This document shows, piece by piece, positions 1-13,218 of a stretch of 64,000 bases of DNA. The position numbers and the translations under genes were made by a program. Position 1 is the stretch's first letter; each line of letters opens with the position of its first letter. The notes below the pieces were generated by a model. It saw only the letters and a program-made list of their open reading frames with translations. It ran no database searches and had not been told where the DNA came from. This DNA comes from Malachius bipustulatus (taxonomy: Eukaryota; Arthropoda; Insecta; Coleoptera; Melyridae), in the NCBI GenBank assembly GCA_910589415.1, contig OU342630.1, positions 82,952,186 to 83,016,185 on the forward strand, written 5' to 3'.

Positions 1-1694
1 GCTTTTTACATTGTATTGGGTAGTTTTTTTTACAGGATACAACTTTGTGTGTACCTATAATACATAATGATATATTTTTATTTATTTTTGTAAGGTGATT
101 GTTGTAAAAGAGAAAAATAATTTGATTTGAATTTCCATATTTGGGAGGGGGGGGGACGGTGTGGGTGATTCAGCCTTGCTTGGTTAAAGGCTAATTTCAA
201 ACTTAATTTTAGTATTGAAAAATCAAGTAGAAATACCTTTGAAAATTTTTTAAAAACCTATTTTCCTGCGTGTAATAAAGTGCCTTTTATATGCATGACA
301 ATACAAAAAAGTTGTTTAGATTTATCTAAATTCAACAGTAAGACCTCCAAACCAAATTTCATAATCAGTGCTTTTTTTTTCTTTAACGTTTTTAGATGTC
401 AAAGGATCAAACATTTTATTTTGACAAAGACTCAAAAATAGAAACTGTTTCTTTCAATACCTAAGAGTTTCATGTTTTGCGCAGATTGATGTGTATAGGT
501 AAAAACTACAGTTATTATTTAAGTTGCTGGGAAAAACTAAATCTTGAAAAATCGCCCGGTATGTCACTATTTTCCACAAAGATTATAGGTGTTGGTAACA
601 CACATGTAAATAGGTGCTTATAATACATACTTGTATGTTGTATGTTGTCTAGGTACCGACATCAGCGTGGAAAAGTTGAGACAGAACTAGTATATAAGTA
701 GGAAATTAGCGGAAATTATTTACTACTACTATCACTGTTTGGATTATTATGTATATTTATCATAATATCCATATGCACACGTTACCTGAGTGCATAAATC
801 ATCACTCATGGCAGATATGTTGAATTATTATATTCAAATCGCGCTTGGAATGCAATTGCGCTCAGATATTCATTATAAGTACTATAATACAGTCTGCTCT
901 GCACGAGTATGTGATCACTGATCACGTTACCCTGATGATGATTCAAATACATTAGCTAGATACATAAATGTCTTGTAATAATAATTTAACTCGCTGAACA
1001 TCTTTTTTTTAAATTTTAACATTTAACATCCCTAAAGTGAGAAACATTTTTTGTTGGAAACATTTTTGGAAACAACATCGATTCGTGATAAGGTACCTAA
1101 CAACCTAACAAAATGTTTCATTCTGCATTGAAAACATTTACTGAATGGATTGTAGGATTCTAAAACTAAATTTACTTTTAAATATTATATTTTGATGTCC
1201 ATTATTGAGTTAATATTACCTATAAATACCATATGTCGCAGATTTAAAAAAAAATATCTCCACGAATAAATCTTTGAAAATCCGATATGCCCGTTTTTAC
1301 TGTATAGGTATCTATTATGTTAGGATCACACTGTATATAGGATATAACAAGGGGGACTGTCGGGAGATTTAAACGAAATGTGAAAGTCACTTGTAGGTCC
1401 AGTGCTTGTGCAGTGTATGTAGGTACTCGGAAAACCGCTAGCACAACACAATGAATATCACTGATACATTTGTCCTCAAATGCTTCAATCTCCAATATTC
1501 TTAATAATAATATTACTTAGGTTAAGGTAGGCCAATCAATGAAATACCTCGGAAATACTCCTAGTTTCATCGTATTACCTTCTACAATTAGGCACATCAA
1601 CACAATTTTTACTTATTTTTGCTTATGACTTATTCAGAAAAGACAAAAATATTGTAGCATGACTTGAGTTGCCATATAAGCACCACGAATAAGG
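1..1694. other. Non-coding stretch, no feature recognised
   Basis: AT-rich sequence with short homopolymers, including a G-run near 150-160. Open frames here are short and have low-complexity composition. I see no exon, RNA gene or clear repeat. It is probably intergenic or intronic. Confidence 0.5.
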
Positions 1695-2901
1695 CCCAAG
1701 TCAAGTTAGCCACGCTTCCGGCCAGGAGAAAGAATTCGATTATCTAATTTCCAGCAAAAAAATTTTTGGTATTTTTTTCAGGTCTTAAATGGAAAATATT
1801 TGGTTTGTTTTTGTTGATAATTAAATAATTAATAAATGTAACATTTATTCGGACCATTTTTAGCAAAATTTTCAGTACTTTTTTTCAGTTTCTTAATTAA
1901 GTCCGTGGCCGAAAGCGTGGTTGGCCATTATTTCAAAATTTCTGACTTTTGAGCATAATTTCACCAAACAATTGTTTTTTTTTCAGTTTATTAAGTCCAT
2001 GGCCGAAAGCATGGTTGCCACTATCATGAAATTTCGGAATTTTTAACAAAATTTCAGCAAATATGATTTTTCAGTTTCTTCAGTCCGTGACCGTATACGC
2101 GTGGAAGGTCATTATAATGAAATTTCGGGATTTCTTGAGCAAAATTTCAAAAAAATTATTTTTTCAGTTTCTTAAGTCCGCGACTGAAAGCGTGGTTGGC
2201 CATTACTTTTCCAGTTTGTAAAAATCCTTGGCCGAAAACGTGAGTGTCCAATATTTCAAGATTTCTTACTTTTTTGATCAAAATTTCAGCAAAATTGATT
2301 TTTCAGTTTATTAAGTCCATGACCGAAAGCGCGGCTGGCTATTATTTCAAAATTTCTGACTTTTTTGAACGAAATTTCAGCAAAAATGATTTTTCAGTTT
2401 CTTCAGTACGTGGTCGAAAGCGTGGTTGGTCAATATTATGAAATTTCGGACTTTTTCAGAATATTTTCAGCAAAAATTATTTTTCCAGTTTTTCGAAAGC
2501 TCGTGGCCGAAATCATGACTGGCCATTATTTCAAAATGTCTGACTGTTTTATCAGAATTTCAGCTAAAATGATTTTTTTCGTTTCTTCAATCCGTAGTCG
2601 AATGCGTGGTTGGTCATCATAATCAAATTTCAGGGTTTCTTGAGAAAAATTTTTGCAAAAATTATTTTTCCTGTTTATTAAGCCGTGGCCGAAAGCGTGG
2701 CTGGCCGTGGCGTTTCAATAATTACGCTTTTTTTCAGTGCACGTTGTACAATGATTTATTATATTAAGTGTAATTTCATAATATTATTATCAACAAAAAC
2801 AAACCAAATATTTTCTATTTGGGCCGTAAATATGGAAAAAAGTTCCTTGTCCTGACCGAAAGTGCGACTGGCCGAAGCGTGCATGTCCAACTTTACTTGG
2901 G
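1695..2901. mobile_element. Inverted-repeat DNA element carrying an internal ~91 bp tandem array
   Basis: The left end reads CCCAAGTCAAGTTAGCCACG. The right end, reverse-complemented, reads CCCAAGTAAAGTTGGACATG and continues into CACGCTTCGGCCAG, matching the left-end CACGCTTCCGGCCAG. A second, inner inverted pair of about 37 bp (1,787-1,823 and 2,783-2,820, containing AATATTTGGTTTG) brackets a tandem array. There is no transposase ORF, so the element is non-autonomous. I could not find a convincing target-site duplication, and the superfamily is unknown. Confidence 0.65.
1886..2730 (+). repeat. Minisatellite-like tandem array, ~91 bp period, about 10 units
   Basis: Units begin with CAGTTTCTTAAGTCCGTGG, pass through GGCCGAAAGCGTGGTTGGCC, then an ATTTCAAAATTTCTGAC block and a CAAAATTTCAGCAAAAAT block. 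Unit starts fall near 1,886, 1,984, 2,072, 2,165, 2,212 (a half-length unit), 2,304, 2,395, 2,486, 2,580 and 2,670. Spacing is therefore mostly 88-98 bp. Units have diverged by point changes and small indels. Short ORFs read through the array only because the period leaves frames open; they are not genes. Confidence 0.85.
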
Positions 2902-5900
2902 TACGAGTAATAAGAGTGAGATGGTACAGCCTAAAAGGTTCCGCCTCTCTCGCATAAACTGAGTATTATGGCTTGGCCGTCTATCCTGAATGTTAAAATA
3001 CACCTCCGTGGGCTCACCTTATTATCTTATATCTCCTTGGTTAGGATGGAGAAAGAAGTTTTTAGAAAGAACGGGAAAAATGTGCGGCAAATTTTTGGTT
3101 ATCACATGGTACAAGTAGTGCTAACATTACTTACGTTTTTTTTTTAATATAATTATTTATTTGAACTTTGAAGTCGCTGTTTGAGATAACGCGGACTCTT
3201 AATCTCTTTTATCCAAATTTCGCATGCAGACCCCCGCATTTATCATTTTGGATAAAGCGGTTTTAAAAATCAGTTTCGTTTCAGATAACGCGGATTTCGG
3301 ACAATCGCGATCCCGGATATCTATAATCAAGTTTCTAACATTAGTATACTAATGTTTTTGTGCAAGGTTCATTAGGTACTTTTATAACGTTTAATTCTAT
3401 TTTATTGTTTAAGAGATTAAGAGAAGGAATTAATGTCATTGATTTATGAAAGAACCATAGAATGGAATGCGGTTGGAAATCCGATGCCGGCCGTTATTTT
3501 AATTTTGTTTCTGTAGGTAACAGATCCCGTTGTGTATGAGCTTATGGCGTTCTATGCCTGATTATTATTAACAAACATCTTTGGTATACTTGGTAGAAAA
3601 TGTTTTTTTAAATTTTTTTCATCCGAAATAGTTTTATTTGGAACATCCTGAGCTTACCTTTTAAAAAAAAGTCACAAATTGTGAATCACCCTGTAGGTAT
3701 TGGTCAAGTATTATTGTGATCGTAAATTTTGAGAAGACGTAAATTTTCACGTTTTGAGACCCCAGAAGTCCAAAAAAGTGTTTCTTAAAATGTTGGTCTG
3801 TCTCTATATGAGCAGATCTGAAGCAGCCCAAACCACTTGACCAATATTCTTCAAATTTAGCAAGAATAAAAAAGTCATGACAGGCCATAGCCGGAAAAGA
3901 AAAATTTCCAGTTAGTAAAATAACTTGAATTAATACAAACAGGTAGATTATTTTATTATGTACATTATAGAACGACATCTTCTAACAAATGAGACGATTA
4001 TTGGAATTAATTCCGTTGTGTACACGTGTTTCAAAGATAAATTTAAGGCCGCGACTCTTAAAACTGCGATACCAAATTTTATAATTATCTCGGGTAGAAT
4101 CTGACCGGACTGGTTGCGGTGCGCGTCTGAGGGCGCTATCCACTTCTGACGTGCCATTTGTTATTTGCTTGGACCGTGAAGCTGCCGAATGTCACCTTGT
4201 TTTCTTTAGTTTCTTTAGTTTGTACTGAGGTGTCGCGCTGACTTTTCTACTTCTATTCTAGAGTCTGCGTGTCTATAGCAACCCTCTCCATGCTTAATGC
4301 CCATCCAAGTATCACTATAATATGTCTATATCAAACTTTCATCATCTAAATTTTTTAAAGAATGCAAGAAATGGAGAATTGGATTTATTTATAAGCACCT
4401 ACTTTATAGTCTTAATGCATGGCAAGATTTTTCTTGGGATAAAAAAATGTATGATTCAGAATCTAAGTTAAAACAGAGAAACAGAGTATTAGGTATGATT
4501 AATTTTCATAATTTAGCCTGACCTAAATTTCTGGTCAGAAACAGGTCGTCTTTTTCATTACCATCTTTATTGGGTCACGTTCTTGCATATAAAACAGGGA
4601 AATGTCTGCATTTTTATTATTATTAATATTATCTTATTGGAAATAACATCAAATTGTAAAAGAAGTTTGCTCATTTCTCATGATGATGTGTCGTTGTTTC
4701 GTTCTTCGGTCTTCTATAAAATGCTGAGATATTGTTTTCAATCAATTGTCGTTTCGGGAAGCAAAATTTCCTTCTCTTAATTAAAAAGTCAAATTTATGA
4801 AATTCCATCACAATCTTGGATATTTTAGTTTAGAAAAGTCGTATTTCGGCCACTCCTTTTAAGAAACAATTCTGTCATAGAATTTATGAGCAGAACATTA
4901 GTTGGCCCGCTATAAATATTCATTAGTGGTATCAATTAAGTATTGTAAACACCAACTGTGTATTGTTATTCATTTTAATACCTATTTATACAATAAAAAT
5001 GAATTTTTCAAGAATTATAGACAGGTTACTTTGGTATAATAAGGTAATTCAATCAATTAGTTAAAATATTTTAAATTATTCTTCAGCTAATATAACGTAA
5101 AAGAGCAGAAACTATTAAAGTTTCCTGGACTATCAATCAAAAGACGTTATAAATATATGTTTTTTTACTTTAATAAATTTTCCCTCACTTTCAACCCATT
5201 ATATCCAGTACGTTTTCTATAACTACTTAATTATGTCATTGGCTATTAATAAAATTAAAGACACTTCTTTGTTTTTAAAGTAGGCATCACATTAAGCTGC
5301 GTGAGACCGCCCCCCCCCCCCCCCAAAGTGTCACTTTTTTTTAATAGCGCGGGATGATTGACCCAAGAAGTGACGATAATTGACCACAATTTGTTGGACC
5401 CACCCTTCTAGTTAAAAATAGAGTGGAATTTTTTCGGCATTTACATGATAGTAGAACGTCCTTGACACATCCTAGAATAATGAATTAGGCCCCTCTCGCC
5501 GCATATTTCCCTCAAAAATTATGATTTCTCGGGATGGTCAGACGTCAAAAAAATTGTTAATAAAAGTTCGAAATAATTTTCTTCGAGTCTTTGATAATTT
5601 TCTAATTCTTAGAAACCAGCATCAGGGAATTACGTAGGTAATTGGATGATAATTTAGTGATCATTATTCCAGCCCAAAATTGTGTCATTATTAAGCCTCA
5701 AATTTTTACTATGTCGTCGATTTTTTTACAGAGCAAACGGCGAGTTCCTTCGTGTTGATTTTTTTTTTCAAGAAAAACCTTATTGGGTGGTCAAAGGTTG
5801 GTTAATTACATATATTCTGCATAAATTATGAATAAAAATTAAATTTGGCCATTTCCAAATATACCATTGCCAAGCATTTTGTTTCGAAATGTTTCTTTCC

Positions 5901-8900
5901 GAAATACGTACGTTGAGAGTAACAACTACTTATACAATTTTTCCTCCTGTTGAAACTGTTGAAAGAAAAAAAGAGCCCTTTTTTCCTTTCAACACTGTAT
6001 AAGCTATACTTTTTCTTTTACAAGAAAATATCGAACCGCCTTACCTATTCATATTGTACAAGTTTTTCATAAATTCAAATAAATTCCACAAAAACAACAT
6101 ATTTACTCTATTCAACTGATATTTACTCAACGTTCACACATATAGGTATTTCGAAAAAAAAGTTTGAAACTAATGAAACTGGTTAAAATTTTATAATATA
6201 CATACCCATTTATTTGACAATGGGATGTATATCTCGTCGCTTGGGATGCAATCGTCCACTTATTATATTATTCCTGATAATAATTTGGGATGTTTGAAAA
6301 TACTTGGAAAGTAGTAGTTTAGCGCTTGCGCGTAGGCGTCAACTAACCCAAGACATGCTAAGTTATTCCCAACATTTCGAAAACATTTCCTAACATTGCC
6401 TTAATATTTACAAACAATAAATAGGTACCAAATACTTATTACTATACCTAACTTTGTACTCCTCGTTTATATGCCTATTGAGTGTTTGCTGTATTTCACC
6501 AGGATTTTCTTTTATTTTAGTTTGCAAGAAAATGGATATCGCATTTGAGAAAACGAAGTTTGTGACTCGAAAATGTGACTGCATCTTGGATGAAGTAAGC
6601 GAGTTACTCATTATTAATAATTATAATTCATTTTTAATTGAAATATGTAACACAAAATATAAATTATATAACTAGGGGTGTGTTATATATTAATATTAGA
6701 TACATTAAAAGTACTTTGGTTTTTTTGTAGGCGCAAATTTGATTTTTTTAAACATTTGATAGCTTATTACAGATCACTAATATTAATTTTGAAATTAAAC
6801 GAAATTTGAAGTTAATTAGTCAGTGAATCATTGTTAATTTCATGCATGATGAAAATTCTTATTACATATGTTAATCTCTTTAGCAATCCAATCGAATCCA
6901 GCTAGACGGTTTATTATGAGTCATGGATCATAGACAGATCGTATTTACCAAGGATTTCAACGGAGATTAAAATGATCTCTGCTATAAATATATTAATTAT
7001 TATAATTCATATAAATATATCATGCTGTTATACATGGTATAGATGTTATAAGTGTGTGGACAGTATGCGCCACAGGCAAATTTTGTTCAATATTCAAGGT
7101 CACTCGATTTTCATTGGGGTTGAAATGCCCTCCCCTGCCTTTTGATTTTCGAAAAAATTGCTATTTTTAACCCTTGTATATGTGAGATGTAGAAAAACTT
7201 AAAAACTACAATAACGGGATAGGAAGAACATTTTACAAACTTTACGTTATAGTCCAAAAAAAGTTGATTGTTATCAGTTAGACGGCGACTGAGGTATATG
7301 AAACGGGGCGAAACCGCTAAATTTGTATAGCCATTTATTGGCACATTTTTGTTAATCGTACCCCAAACTATACATTTGTGCCAAAAAAAATATTTTAATA
7401 GTTTACCAGTGGCGTCGTTAGAAAACAGATTAAAATGAATTTAAATTCTTATATTCATTTTATTTCTATTTCAAAGGAATTTACTTGAATTCGTTTTACA
7501 GTAGACAACTATTATAGTAAAGTAATAACCTTTGACCTCGAAAAATTTTGAAGAAGTACATTAATAAACTTGTGGAAATTTTGAAAACTGCGCGAATAAT
7601 TAATAAAAAAATCTCTAGGGATTGATGCATGATATACTAATGTTATTTTACACTACAGGACATCTGTTGGATTTGTGGCTTTGAATCGTATTTGAATAAA
7701 ACAATAAATCAGGCCGCGGCGGAGCTGTTTATTTATCTGCCGGGCAAGTGACTTATTTCGAAGTCACTTTCTCGCTCTCTTGAAGGATTTGTAATATAAA
7801 GTTTACTGGGTAATTGCGTCTCCTTGCCACCCAAGAGATCGGCGCCCCTTGGCAACTATGCCTTATCGTCGTCTTGTCTTCCCCTTCCCCTCCCCTGCTG
7901 GTCAAGCAAAATTGCTATTGCATTGATGCGTTTTTTTTTTTTTTTGTAGTAATAATCAACCTTCTCTTTGCATATCTCTTTTCTAAAAATATTTTTTTCA
8001 TGTAGGTACTTATCTATAGGTATCTACCTACTTGATGCAGCAGAGAAGCTTTGTTTCATTATCCTGAAGGCGTGTGTGTAAAATCGTCACCATATGTTTC
8101 GTCGCATCTAACCTTCTGACCTCAGCAACCGGAGAAGCAGCCTCCTATTCGCTGAAATTAACATTAACCTTATAAATAAAAATAACAAGAAATTCCAATA
8201 AAACTTTCTCTCCCGTAATAGCTTAAAGGTTATGAGAATAGACCGATAATTGTTTAGATATAAATCAGCGAGCCAGCGAACAGAAATTAAAGCAAACGCT
8301 GGCAAATCGCGCACTCAGCTCAGCTCAACTGAGGCATACGCTGATTAATGTGAGCAATCTCTCACTGTAATTAGCATAATTGTTGTAAATGGTTTAGCTT
8401 AAGCTTAATCGCGGTGAGACAAGTCGAGAAGTGAACAAGCCTGTACCAGTAATGCCGCTCCTTCATGCTTGGCCTCTTCTTCACCCGGTGCTTCTTCATT
8501 GCTCTTATCGCTTGCAACCGATTTAAAGCAGATTGTCAAGTTGTACCTATTTTTTTTTTTCAGTTTAACAATTTGTAGCCTGTACTAAACTCGTTGCAGT
8601 CGTAAATTACAAAAATACACTTCTAGCCAGAGAGAAATTAAATACCTAACTAATAAATTAAATGCTAAAAGGCTTAACCTAAAAGTTTGCTTCTAAAACT
8701 GTGCCTTGTCCTCCTGAGTTTCTGAGTAAAGACTGATGACAAAATTTTGCAGGCACATTATGCTCAATAGACCGTTGACAATTCACAGTGCATGACTATT
8801 CATTCAAAAATAAAAAAAATGGCTAATCTTGGTCGTTAGTTGCTACTTATTTACCCTTTTTGGTCATTATTTACATCTGCGGCTCCTACAGTTTCACTAT

Positions 8901-10302
8901 GGAACTTATATAGGGGTGGAGAACATACCTATAGTAACACCAGGAAGGTATTCATTTGCTGGGCAAATGAAAGGGAAAGCCACAAAACGGTGTAAAAAAA
9001 TGGTTTTGAGAGTGCGGAGGGAGTGCGGTCCTGACAAGAGGCACCGATTAGATGCCGCGATCCCGGATAAAACCACTTCACCATAATTGCCAAGCATTCT
9101 ATTCTGTGTTAGAGGTTCACAGAGGCGGACTGAGCGATATATCCGCTTTCATTACGTGTTCAGTCCGCACAGGGATTGATGCAATGATTTTCGGATTATA
9201 AATTCAAAATAAATGCAAAATTCAAAATAAAAATCGTGGTACTGTTATTTTCGAAGATTTTCCTTGGCCTGAAAGTGAAAAAAAATAGAAATTCGACCGT
9301 AGTGCCAAAGAGGCCTTAGCTGTGACCTTAATATTAGTTTGCCATGGCTGTTTTTACTTTCTTACCCACCCAGCACCCCTATTTCGCTCCTCGGTCCCGA
9401 AAAAATTGATGAAACTTAGGAGCCGCGGATGTAAACAATTACCCTTTTTTTTCAAAATGATAGAATTAAGAAATGAGTCCATTTTTTGAAAAAAAAAAAA
9501 ATTTGGCGAAACCAAGTAAACAAATTGGATTCACCTGTGTAATTATTTGTTATAATGGAATTATAATTTTGCACTGATTCTGCAAAGTTACTTGCTTGTA
9601 ATTTTTTAAATATCCAACCACGAGCAAAAACAGGTTCCTACCGTTTCCAGGTTATAGACATATAATGCAATATTGAGGTCAGCTTAGCAATTGAATTGGA
9701 ATGAAATACCAGAACCAGACAGATCAGTTAGTATGATATACATTTTTTACTCTAACATTTTGCAGATTTTTAAGGCAATAATCAAAAGTAGAATTGACTG
9801 GTGGTGTAATTATCTCCCAGCTGCACCTCATAATTAAACGAAATCAATCTGTCTAGCTCTCCCGGAATTAAAAATCCAGAAAATTGGATTGACCTTCAAC
9901 TTTAAAGGGCCAAATTATGCAGCATCCGAGTTTGAAATGAAACTGGAAGAAAATTTCACGTTTAGACTTGCACGTGTCTCCCTAATTTTAATTGTTTAGG
10001 AAATCAAGTCCCATAAAACTGTCTGGTTACAAGGGGCGACCTTGCTGCTATACAGACGTAGGTACCTATCTGGTTTGTAAAATTATACATAATTGAATTC
10101 GTCTTCATAATATTGTCCGAGCATTTTGGGATTTTTATGCCTTATTCAAATTTTATACAGAGATAGCTACTGGCAACAGTTCAATAAATCTTTCAGTTTT
10201 GAGTTATAAGAAAATATGCAGAAACAGGTCAATTAAAATTAACAGGTAAACAGAAAATTAATTACTTAATTTCCATACTTTCCATTGATGTAAAACAAAT
10301 TA
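2902..10302. other. Non-coding stretch with scattered repeat fragments
   Basis: No coding exon is supported. The stretch contains a GATAACGCGG-rich patch at about 3,180-3,320 that could be a decayed pogo/Tigger-like fragment. It also has an unpaired CACCCTGTA element end at about 3,690, a run of 15 C at 5,310-5,324, and a less AT-rich island at about 7,690-8,520. The rest is AT-rich sequence without recognisable structure. Confidence 0.45.
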
Positions 10303-10304
10303 TA

Positions 10305-10954
10305 CAGGGTGTTTGTTGGCTCAGTAATGACGACATTGTCTATTTTTGAAATCCAAAAAAAATCCAATTATGTTTTTTACAGTCACTTAAATTAGGCAGG
10401 AATATCGCAATTTAATTTCCTATTTTCTAAGCATTTGAAAAACCGCTCAAGATATCGCAAAACTACATACATAATGTCCTTATTTTAACTTTTTATGTAC
10501 CTACTTTCCCATGATGCTGATGAAATTTTTATTCAAAAGTGATGAAAAATGTGATAATTAATGTACAACTGGTTAATTTACACAAATGCTGTAGAAAAAC
10601 CAAATAATTGAAAGGTAATTCCTACATTAATGATGCTGACGATGACGATTAATTAAGATGAATAATTTGTTATTTGAATTAAATCGTATAGGTACCTCCT
10701 TATTTTGTCTAACAAACAAACCAACGATATTTTGTTATTAAAATCGGCAGGACCGCGTGTTTCCTACTCGACGTACGAAAGCGAAGTCGTTGTCACCTCT
10801 TTCTAAGAAGTGCATCGCCCTGGATCTAGACTTTCATTAGTTTCTCATCAAAAATGTGTGTCTACACACATACTGTGTCTATACGATTGCAGATCAACTG
10901 ACCTATTTAAAAAAAATAAACAATATCGTCATTACCTAGCTAAGGAACACCCTG
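10305..10954. mobile_element. MITE with CAGGGTG terminal inverted repeats and TA target site
   Basis: The left end CAGGGTGTTTGTTGGCTCAG and the reverse-complemented right end CAGGGTGTTCCTTAGCTAGG both continue into TAATGACGA(C/T)ATTGT. The imperfect terminal inverted repeat is thus about 40 bp. TA flanks both ends, as in Tc1/mariner-type insertion. An interior piece (CTTATTTTAACTTTTTATGT at about 10,480) also occurs in the 13.2 kb element, so the two are one family. There is no ORF of transposase size. Confidence 0.7.
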
Positions 10955-10956
10955 TA

Positions 10957-13216
10957 TAATTTTACTAGCTGGGTGTTATCTCTTATTTCACATTTGTATT
11001 TTTGCTACTTTCTTGGCCCAAATTTCAGTCGGGTATTTCCTTCCCATTACCCTCCAAATGGGTCAAAAACGATTTCCAATCCATCATCAAGACGACTGTT
11101 TGTTAGTGTCGCTGGTGTGCTGGTGCTGGTATACTGGTGCTTTGGGAAATAAATTTTGGGCTGCGATTCAGCTCGGGAAGGTACTGGTCAAAACAGTTGT
11201 TTTACATAATTATAGGAAATGACACGGAGACACCTTGTAGGAGACGCCTTTATACCTCGCCTTAATAAGGCAACAGGTGAAGTGCTTGAGGCAATTTTAA
11301 TATCTCAAAATAAAAAGCTTCTGAATTTTGGAACATAAATCAGGCGCAGAAATAATCATACCATGATTGGATGTTATTATGATGAGAAGCACGGCTTAGT
11401 GCTGAATAAATTTAACAGTTAATAGGAATTCGGAAAATTTGAATTAAAAAAAAAAAAAACTAAGGGAAATGCGCTTATACATTTTTTTGTATGTACCAAA
11501 AATCTCTTATAAATAATTTGGAACAATTATTATTATTATTATTATTGTCGATTGGATAATACCTACCAAGGTTGACAAAGACAACAAAACTATTATATCT
11601 GTGTTCTAAAAACTACATTAATAAGGTCTATCATTATTATTAATAGTTTAGTTTAGGCAAAAAAATGTGTTCTATTTTTATTAAATTTTATTATCCTATA
11701 GGTACCTATTATTATACCTATTTACATATATCTACTTTACGTAATAATTGTGGTCAACTGACTAATAAATACCACAAGTACAAATTGTAATTTTGTAAAT
11801 CTCAATAAAAACATATTATATTTGACTAATTTCTAAAGTTTTATTAGCAAGAATATGTTGTATTATTAGGCGCCCTCGAGCAGTATACTAATGATTATTA
11901 TTTATTATCAGCTTTGATATTCAATGCTGAATTCAATTTCAATTTGAAATGACAACATCGCAATCTAGTGTGAAGATAGTTTATGCAACATGCTCTCGTA
12001 CATGCTGCTTCGAATGGAATGATGCATACGGTAATTATGCACCTGGCTGATAATTCCTTAATTGAGCCAGCCGTACCTATTACTTTTCCAGCAAAAATAC
12101 TCGGCATTCTGCTGAGTGCGTCTAGCTAGTTGCATATATTTTTTTGTTCAATTTGATGGACTTCAAGAAGCACATTTGCAGCTACACCATTTATTTATTG
12201 CCCTGTCCCATTAGAAAGTGATATGTATGAGAACCGTCGACGCCATCACCTCGTGCAGAGATCTTGTGAATTGCTGGGTTTCTTATTATTTCGTCGGCTC
12301 CTTTTTAAGCTTACTTACACGTTGTGAATAATTTTTCACTATTCGCTAATATGGAAATAAATGATCATTGCTTCATTATTACTGTACTCTGTGCAAAATT
12401 ACGTTGAATGTTGCTTTCTTTTAATATACGAGTCAAAATAATAACATAAACAGGACACCTTTGTCATTTATCTCGATTTTTAAAGGTTTCTAAAATGTAG
12501 GAGATAAGTAATCTTTGGTGATTGTCTTCAATGATCTTAACATTCTTTCTAAATTTTCATAATTTTTTTTTAAGTACTTGAATTATTACAAAGCAACACA
12601 TTTTTAGTTTCTAGAGAGAAAAGCATGATGTAATTTAATTGATGTAGGATATAATGAGGTGAGCGAACGGGAGCTGTATTTTAACAGTGAGCGTAAGACT
12701 AAAATCTCATAGTCAGTGTATGAAAGAGATGGAGCCATGCAGGCTTTGACCTCTTGCTCTTACCTTTTCAATTGGCACTTCCAACATATCATGCTAGTAT
12801 ATTTTATTCTTTTCTGAATAAGTGACAAGCAAAAATGGGTGGAAAGTGTGCTATGCCTTATTGTAGAAGTTTATAGGATGAAACTACCACGAGTATTTCA
12901 TCAATTGGTATACCATAACTTGAAAATCATGTGTGACCAAGAAAATTCACCAAAAAGGTAATTATTTCATAATTTCTTCTATTTTAATAAAAATATAAGA
13001 TACTATTAGTTTCGGGCACTCGCGCTTGATGAAAATTCATAAAATGTCCATCGATCCTGACCTGACCCATAATAGATCACTGCGGTTTTCCAAAATTAAA
13101 TTGCTTAGGTATACGATAAAAAAATATAGATCTTTGGTTGTTTTCGCTGTTTTTTTTTTGTGGTTTTTGGTTCTTTTCTTTAGCAATATTATCAAAAACA
13201 GTAAAATCAATCAAAA
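10957..13216. other. Non-coding stretch between two MITEs
   Basis: It contains an ATT microsatellite of about 7 units near 11,524-11,547. A more complex, repeat-free block lies at about 11,870-12,320, rich in short palindromes and TAAT-type sites. No exon is supported. Confidence 0.4.
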
Positions 13217-13218
13217 TA

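Noticed and set aside
5310..5324. Run of 15 C as a functional site
   Set aside because: A plain homopolymer; similar shorter C or G runs occur elsewhere in the window.
7405..7425. CAGTGGCGTCGTTAG string resembling a common transposon end
   Set aside because: No partner end or internal element could be found.
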